64,000 nucleotides of DNA from Conexibacter woesei DSM 14684. Its GTDB lineage: Bacteria > Actinomycetota > Thermoleophilia > Solirubrobacterales > Solirubrobacteraceae. How positions within the stretch are numbered: position 1 is the stretch's first letter; each line of letters starts with the position of its first letter. The notes below the pieces were generated by a model, which worked only from the letters and a program-made list of their open reading frames with translations, had not been told where the DNA came from and searched no databases. Shown one piece after another: positions 61,201 through 64,000 of the stretch. The position numbers and the translations under genes were made by a program. The stretch spans positions 6,186,001 through 6,250,000 of the forward strand of contig NC_013739.1 in the NCBI RefSeq assembly GCF_000025265.1, read 5' to 3'.

Positions 61201-62492
61201 ACGTCGCCGCGCGCCAGCGCGACGGCGCCGCCGTTCTCGTCGACGGCTCTGGCGCCGAACGTGCGATGCAGGCCTGGGAAGACGCGCGTCTCGCCCCCGG
61301 AGACGCCGCCTGCGCTCAGCAGCAGCCTGTCCGCGACGCCGCTGCCCGGCGCGAGGAAGATCCCGACGCCGTTGGGCGTCGCGCGCTCGCTGCCGTCCGA
61401 CGGCGTGTTGCGAATCGTCGCGTCGGTCTGACCGAGCGGGCGCGCGACGAGCGTCGAGGAGCCGCCGCCGTCGAGGTTCACTGCGTCGTCGGCGCCGAGC
61501 GAGCGCATCAGCTCGCCCATCTCGCGCAGTCTCGGGCCGAGCACGCTCGTCTGCCGGCCGTCGGCGACCGCGAGGTACATCGTCGTGCGGTCCTCCGAGA
61601 AGCCGACCGCCGTGCGCGGCGCGGTCGAGACGTCGCCCTGCGGCTGCACGACGCCGTCGCTGACGAGCGGGTGCGCCGCGCCGATCGCGAAGCGCAGGTC
61701 GTCGACACCATCGCCGTTCAGCCTGTAGGCGAAGTCGACTCTGTCACCGGCTCTGAGCGTGCGGATCGCGGCCGCGCCGGCCTCACGGCCGACGAGCGCG
61801 ATCGTGTTCGCCGGCAGCGTCCCTGCGCCGGCGCCGGCGGGATCGACGGAGACGACGACGCCGTCGGTGACGATCGCCTCGGCGCGGTCGGTCGCGGCCC
61901 CGGTCGCCGACGCGCGCGAGTACGGACCCCAGTTGGACGTGTACGCCGCGATCGTGTTCGCGCCGCGCCCGAGCGCGTCGAACGAGCGGACCGCGTGCGC
62001 GCCGTCGGGGAACGTCGCGGTCGCCTCCAGCGCGAGCGAGGTGAGCGAGCCGAGGCGGCCGTTCGTGACGCCGACGACGGTCTCCGGATCGCCCGACTTG
62101 ACGACCCTGCCGCTTCTGATCGCGGGCCGGAGCGCCGCGCCGGAGTTGCCGATGTCGAAGAAGTCGCCGTTGACGCCGGCGATCGCGCCGGCCGCCTTCG
62201 CCTGCTGGGAGAGGCCCGTCGCCTGGCCGACGTGGTCGGCCATCAGCAGGTCGGTCGTGACCGCCTGCTCGGCGAGGTCGACGGTGAGGATCTGGGCGTC
62301 GGTCCAGCCCGAGGCGCTGAGCGTCTCGAGGTGGCGCAGCTCGATGCCGGGGCCGATCGGCTCGCTGCGGTCGGTCAGCGTCAGCTGGTCGGCCGCGCTC
62401 GCCGCGGCCGGCGCCGCGAGCGCGAGCGCGGCGCCGGCCGCGATCGTCGCGCGCAGCCGCCGGCGGCCGCCCGGGGAACTGAAGAGGGTCAC
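58227..62492 (-). CDS. Secreted multidomain phosphodiester glycosidase-metallophosphoesterase with collagen-like tail
   Basis: A 1421-residue exported protein. After a signal peptide (1-34, ending [12 protein letters not shown]) comes a NAGPA-type phosphodiester glycosidase domain (about 100-380; [29 protein letters not shown]). Bacterial Ig-like strands follow, then a jelly-roll carbohydrate-binding-like domain (about 570-720). A metallophosphoesterase domain comes next (748-985; SDVQF, GDIVDTG, GNHESYG, AHHPTND, GSHAQ). After it are a choice-of-anchor-like beta domain (1140-1245), about 30 collagen Gly-x-y triplets (1248-1342) and a basic C-terminal beta domain. No LPxTG anchor is seen. NAGPA domains in bacteria act on wall or extracellular glycans. 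The GTG at 62492 is preceded by AGGAG. A truncated relative lies directly upstream. Confidence 0.87.
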   Translation of the reverse strand: MTLFSSPGGRRRLRATIAAGAALALAAPAAASAADQLTLTDRSEPIGPGIELRHLETLSASGWTDAQILTVDLAEQAVTTDLLMADHVGQATGLSQQAKAAGAIAGVNGDFFDIGNSGAALRPAIRSGRVVKSGDPETVVGVTNGRLGSLTSLALEATATFPDGAHAVRSFDALGRGANTIAAYTSNWGPYSRASATGAATDRAEAIVTDGVVVSVDPAGAGAGTLPANTIALVGREAGAAAIRTLRAGDRVDFAYRLNGDGVDDLRFAIGAAHPLVSDGVVQPQGDVSTAPRTAVGFSEDRTTMYLAVADGRQTSVLGPRLREMGELMRSLGADDAVNLDGGGSSTLVARPLGQTDATIRNTPSDGSERATPNGVGIFLAPGSGVADRLLLSAGGVSGGETRVFPGLHRTFGARAVDENGGAVALARGDVRWSTTAGRAPGGLLQAPEAPGTTLRVRATTDAVQADAPVRVLGELAELEPSRRRLSFTDTASAATTLALTGRDADGFAAAIDPLDAELEYDDGVVAIAPSGGGLKITPKANGATVLRVSSGAQTVAIPITVGFETRPVDGFDSTANWTFRHDRSPTGAIAVVDGGRTGTGLRIDYDFTQATATRSAGARALTQIPLPGQPLRVSVWVKSDGNGQWPTISLRDSSSTAGRTLDLRGDYLTRPGWTKVTASLPSSGVVYPVRLDNVRFIETAAARQYRGSLTIDDLEVDVPSAIETPAEPPLQRDRLIDADGRLPAGGDRFQFATLSDVQFTAANQEMVPVAIQALKRIRAQRPDFVVLNGDIVDTGYPADVELARRVLTDGGCELVEAGRPAPEPTASSVPCYYVPGNHESYGTDNLNAWSAQFGRPFGVFDHKGTRVVLLNSTRGSLRGSDFAQLPMLQEALETAASDPAVDNVMVFAHHPTNDPDPGDASQLGDRKEVALIERLLSDFRSDSGKGVAMVGSHAQIVDVDRVEGVPYVVLPSSGKSPYGTPDRGGMTGWVRWSVDPGEDATGDWLAADVRPFAQQIDLDVPAALGVGDAAPLGGELVQPAGVSNGSRRVPLRYPASVRWSGSEELALGSGEAAVDAAREAGKVAILDPATGRLTALKQGQVAIVAEADSMRAGDDVAPIRAQKTVQVTAPVGPGPRAWISAPVFAPQPASTVGPAQELTVANTGDEPLEIGFDRIETLAGAKGDFLLAADGCSTAPVAPGAACRLLVRFAPSQADATSTARVVLAGNTPERRHTVTLTATSTTIPRGEQGDQGPQGPSGREGPQGPSGPAGADGGQGPAGGDGAQGPAGPVGGQGPAGPVGADGPGGPKGETGAPGAAGAKGDRGDKGDAGAKGDRGLVGRDALVTCTVRGSTKVTCSVTYTGRSAARRAKAARSAKARLTRGGRSVATGRVGALNASRKVARGRYTLMVGASKVAVTVR

Positions 62493-62530
62493 GGGTGCTC
62501 CTGGAGTCGAAGAGGAAGGAGGGGAGCGCG

Positions 62531-62563
62531 GCCGGCCCGCCGCCGCGCGGGCGGCGGGCCGGC
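62531..62563 (-). terminator. Terminator between the two large secreted protein genes
   Basis: A 13-base stem, GCCGGCCCGCCGC (62531-62543) with GCGGCGGGCCGGC (62551-62563), lies ten bases beyond the stop of the upstream gene on the minus strand. It would separate the two tandem genes, which therefore may be transcribed independently. Confidence 0.75.
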
Positions 62564-62572
62564 GACGCGCGT

Positions 62573-64000
62573 CTAGCGGACGGTCACGGCCACCTTCGCC
62601 GCGTTCTTGCCGCTGCCGACGAGCAGCGTGTAGCGCCCGCGGCTGACCGTGCGGCTCGCTCTGAGCGAGCCGACGCGGCCGCTGGCGTAGGTGCGCCCGG
62701 CGCGCGTCAGGCGCGCCTTCGACGTGCCCTTGACCTTCGCGTTGCGCAGCGCGCTTCTGCTCGAGTACGTCACGACGCACGTGACTCTCTGGTAGACGCC
62801 GCCTCTGACCGTGCACGTGACGAGCGCGTCCCGGCCGGCCGCGCCGCGGTCGCCCTTGGCGCCCTTCTCGCCGCGCTCGCCCGTCTCGCCCTTGGCGCCG
62901 GTCGCACCGGGCGCGCCGGTGTCGCCCTTGGCGCCGGCCGGGCCCTGCGCGCCGTCGCCGCCGGCCGGACCCTGCGGGCCGATCGGGCCGGACTCGCCTT
63001 GCGGCCCGTCTCTGCCGGCCGGACCCTGCGGCCCGTCTCTGCCGGCGGGGCCCTGCGGACCCTGCGGGCCGGCGGGACCGTCCTCGCCCGGGATGCCGGG
63101 CTGGCCCTGGTCGCCCTTGTCGCCTCTCGGCAGACCGGTCGAGGTCGCGTTGATCGTCACCGTGTGACGCTGCTCGGCGGTGTTGTCGCGGAAGACGAAC
63201 CGCGCCGACGATCTCGCGTTCTCGCGCGACGGGGCGAAGCGCACGAGCACCGTGCACGACGCGCCCGGCGCGACGGGCGCCGCGCTGCAGCTGTCGTCGG
63301 CGACGACGAAGTCGCCCTGCGGGCCTTCGAGCGCGAGCACTCTGTCGAGCCCGACCTGGAGCGGCTCCTCACCGGTGTTGGCGACCGTCACCGGCTGCCC
63401 GGCGCCGATCGTCGTGGCAGCCTGGTCGGGAAAGACCGGCGCGCTGATCCACGCCTTCGGGCCGGGAGCGGTCGACGGCGCGACTGCGATCGTCTTCGTC
63501 GCCGTGATCGGCGCGAGGTCGTCTCCCTCGCGCATCGAGTCGGCCGCGACCGTGACCTCGACCGTGCCGGTCGAGAGCGCCGTCAGCGCGCCCGTCTGCG
63601 GGTCGAGGATCGCGGTCTTGTCGGCCTCGCGGGCCGCCTCGACCGCGTCGTCGCCGCTGCCGATCGCGAGCTGCTCGCTGCCGGACCAGCGCAGCGACAG
63701 CGGGTAGCGCAGCGGCACGGTGCGGCTGCCGTTTCTGACCCCGCTCGGCTGCACGAGCGAGCCGCCGAGCGGCGCACTGTTGCCGACCTCGAGCGTCGCC
63801 GGTGCCTGCAGGTCGATCGTCTGCGCGAACGGGCGCACGTCGCCTTCGAGCCAGTCGCCCGCGGCGTTCTCGTCGCTGTCGACGCCCCAGCGGACCCAGC
63901 CGGTGATGCCGCCGCGGTCGGGCGTGCCGTACGGCGCCTTGCCCGACGACGGGAGCACGACGTACGGGACGCCCTCCTCGCGGCGGACGTTCATGATCTG
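62573..64000 (-). CDS. Second collagen-tailed metallophosphoesterase-type protein, partial (5' end outside window)
   Basis: The visible 475 residues are the C-terminal part of a paralogue of the 58227-62492 protein. They run from the end of the metallophosphoesterase domain ([29 protein letters not shown]) through the choice-of-anchor-like domain, then about 39 collagen-type Gly-x-y triplets ([13 protein letters not shown] and so on) and the same basic tail ([27 protein letters not shown]). The reading frame is open to the window edge, so the domains N-terminal of this cannot be seen. The order and local sequences match the neighbour, so the pair arose by tandem duplication. Confidence 0.85.
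   Translation of the reverse strand, partial: QIMNVRREEGVPYVVLPSSGKAPYGTPDRGGITGWVRWGVDSDENAAGDWLEGDVRPFAQTIDLQAPATLEVGNSAPLGGSLVQPSGVRNGSRTVPLRYPLSLRWSGSEQLAIGSGDDAVEAAREADKTAILDPQTGALTALSTGTVEVTVAADSMREGDDLAPITATKTIAVAPSTAPGPKAWISAPVFPDQAATTIGAGQPVTVANTGEEPLQVGLDRVLALEGPQGDFVVADDSCSAAPVAPGASCTVLVRFAPSRENARSSARFVFRDNTAEQRHTVTINATSTGLPRGDKGDQGQPGIPGEDGPAGPQGPQGPAGRDGPQGPAGRDGPQGESGPIGPQGPAGGDGAQGPAGAKGDTGAPGATGAKGETGERGEKGAKGDRGAAGRDALVTCTVRGGVYQRVTCVVTYSSRSALRNAKVKGTSKARLTRAGRTYASGRVGSLRASRTVSRGRYTLLVGSGKNAAKVAVTVR

Noticed and set aside
58188-62576. A 1462-codon open frame on the plus strand opposite the large secreted protein.
   Set aside because: Low-complexity Arg/Ala/Val composition and no recognisable domain; the minus strand has a signal peptide and several clear domains.

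Overview
The window is chromosomal DNA from a very GC-rich actinobacterium. Family content points to a member of the class Thermoleophilia (Solirubrobacterales, Conexibacter-like): a fused PafB-PafC regulator, a DUF2342 metalloprotease and an F420-type PPOX protein, an AdnAB-like helicase-nuclease with an Fe-S clamp, and collagen-tailed phosphodiester glycosidases. The assignment is inference from gene families and base composition; no rRNA is present to test it. I recognise 55 protein genes and no rRNA, tRNA, CRISPR array or transposase. No gap between genes reaches 300 bases. Many genes overlap by ATGA or GTGA, and many others sit 6-9 bases behind a TANNNT-like -10 box, so leaderless transcripts seem to be the norm.

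Layout: 1-9736 holds the end of a LuxR-type regulator, a short-chain dehydrogenase, an OB-HD nuclease-like protein, PafBC, a PPOX protein and the dTDP-rhamnose genes rmlA, rmlD and rmlB (rmlC is not here). 9809-16142 holds a TetR regulator overlapping a family 5 uracil-DNA glycosylase, then the giant helicase Lhr behind a perfect LexA-type palindrome, then a cupin. 16310-26612 is a sugar regulon: an aldolase-like DUF2090 gene, a GH4 glycosidase, two PfkB kinases, a DeoR regulator, and a converging operon for a SIS isomerase and a complete ABC sugar importer. The two arms share an operator-like motif.

26762-33995 holds an Nei/Fpg glycosylase, a GDPD-like enzyme, a sigma factor with a DUF4349 membrane partner, a Crp-family regulator, a Nudix hydrolase, an ASCH protein and groES-groEL under two CIRCE elements. 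34146-45724 holds a foreign-looking AlbA_2/ATPase-fold gene, citrate synthase, an amidase, two unknown membrane proteins, ferredoxin, Mrp, a ureohydrolase, an Ala/Arg-rich coiled-coil protein with LexA-like boxes upstream, the DUF2342 metalloprotease and an inositol-phosphatase-family enzyme. 45745-58160 holds a UvrD helicase-nuclease, a secreted protein, a PAC2/OB-HD divergent pair, a pentapeptide protein, a cation/proton antiporter, an HxlR regulator, a CAP-domain protein, trehalose-phosphatase, a membrane protein and a glycosyltransferase. 58227-64000 carries two tandem secreted multidomain proteins; the second runs out of the window.

Two themes connect the genes. One is DNA damage: PafBC, UdgB, Lhr, Nei, the helicase-nuclease, and LexA-like boxes before lhr and before an unstudied basic protein. 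The other is surface and sugar chemistry: rhamnose synthesis, the galactoside-type regulon, trehalose, and the collagen-tailed secreted enzymes. The most unusual items are the LexA-like boxes upstream of the basic Ala/Arg-rich protein, the collagen-tailed NAGPA-metallophosphoesterase tandem, a repeated extragenic palindrome (28262-28365 and 40660-40759), and the inverted repeat around the AlbA_2 gene promoter.
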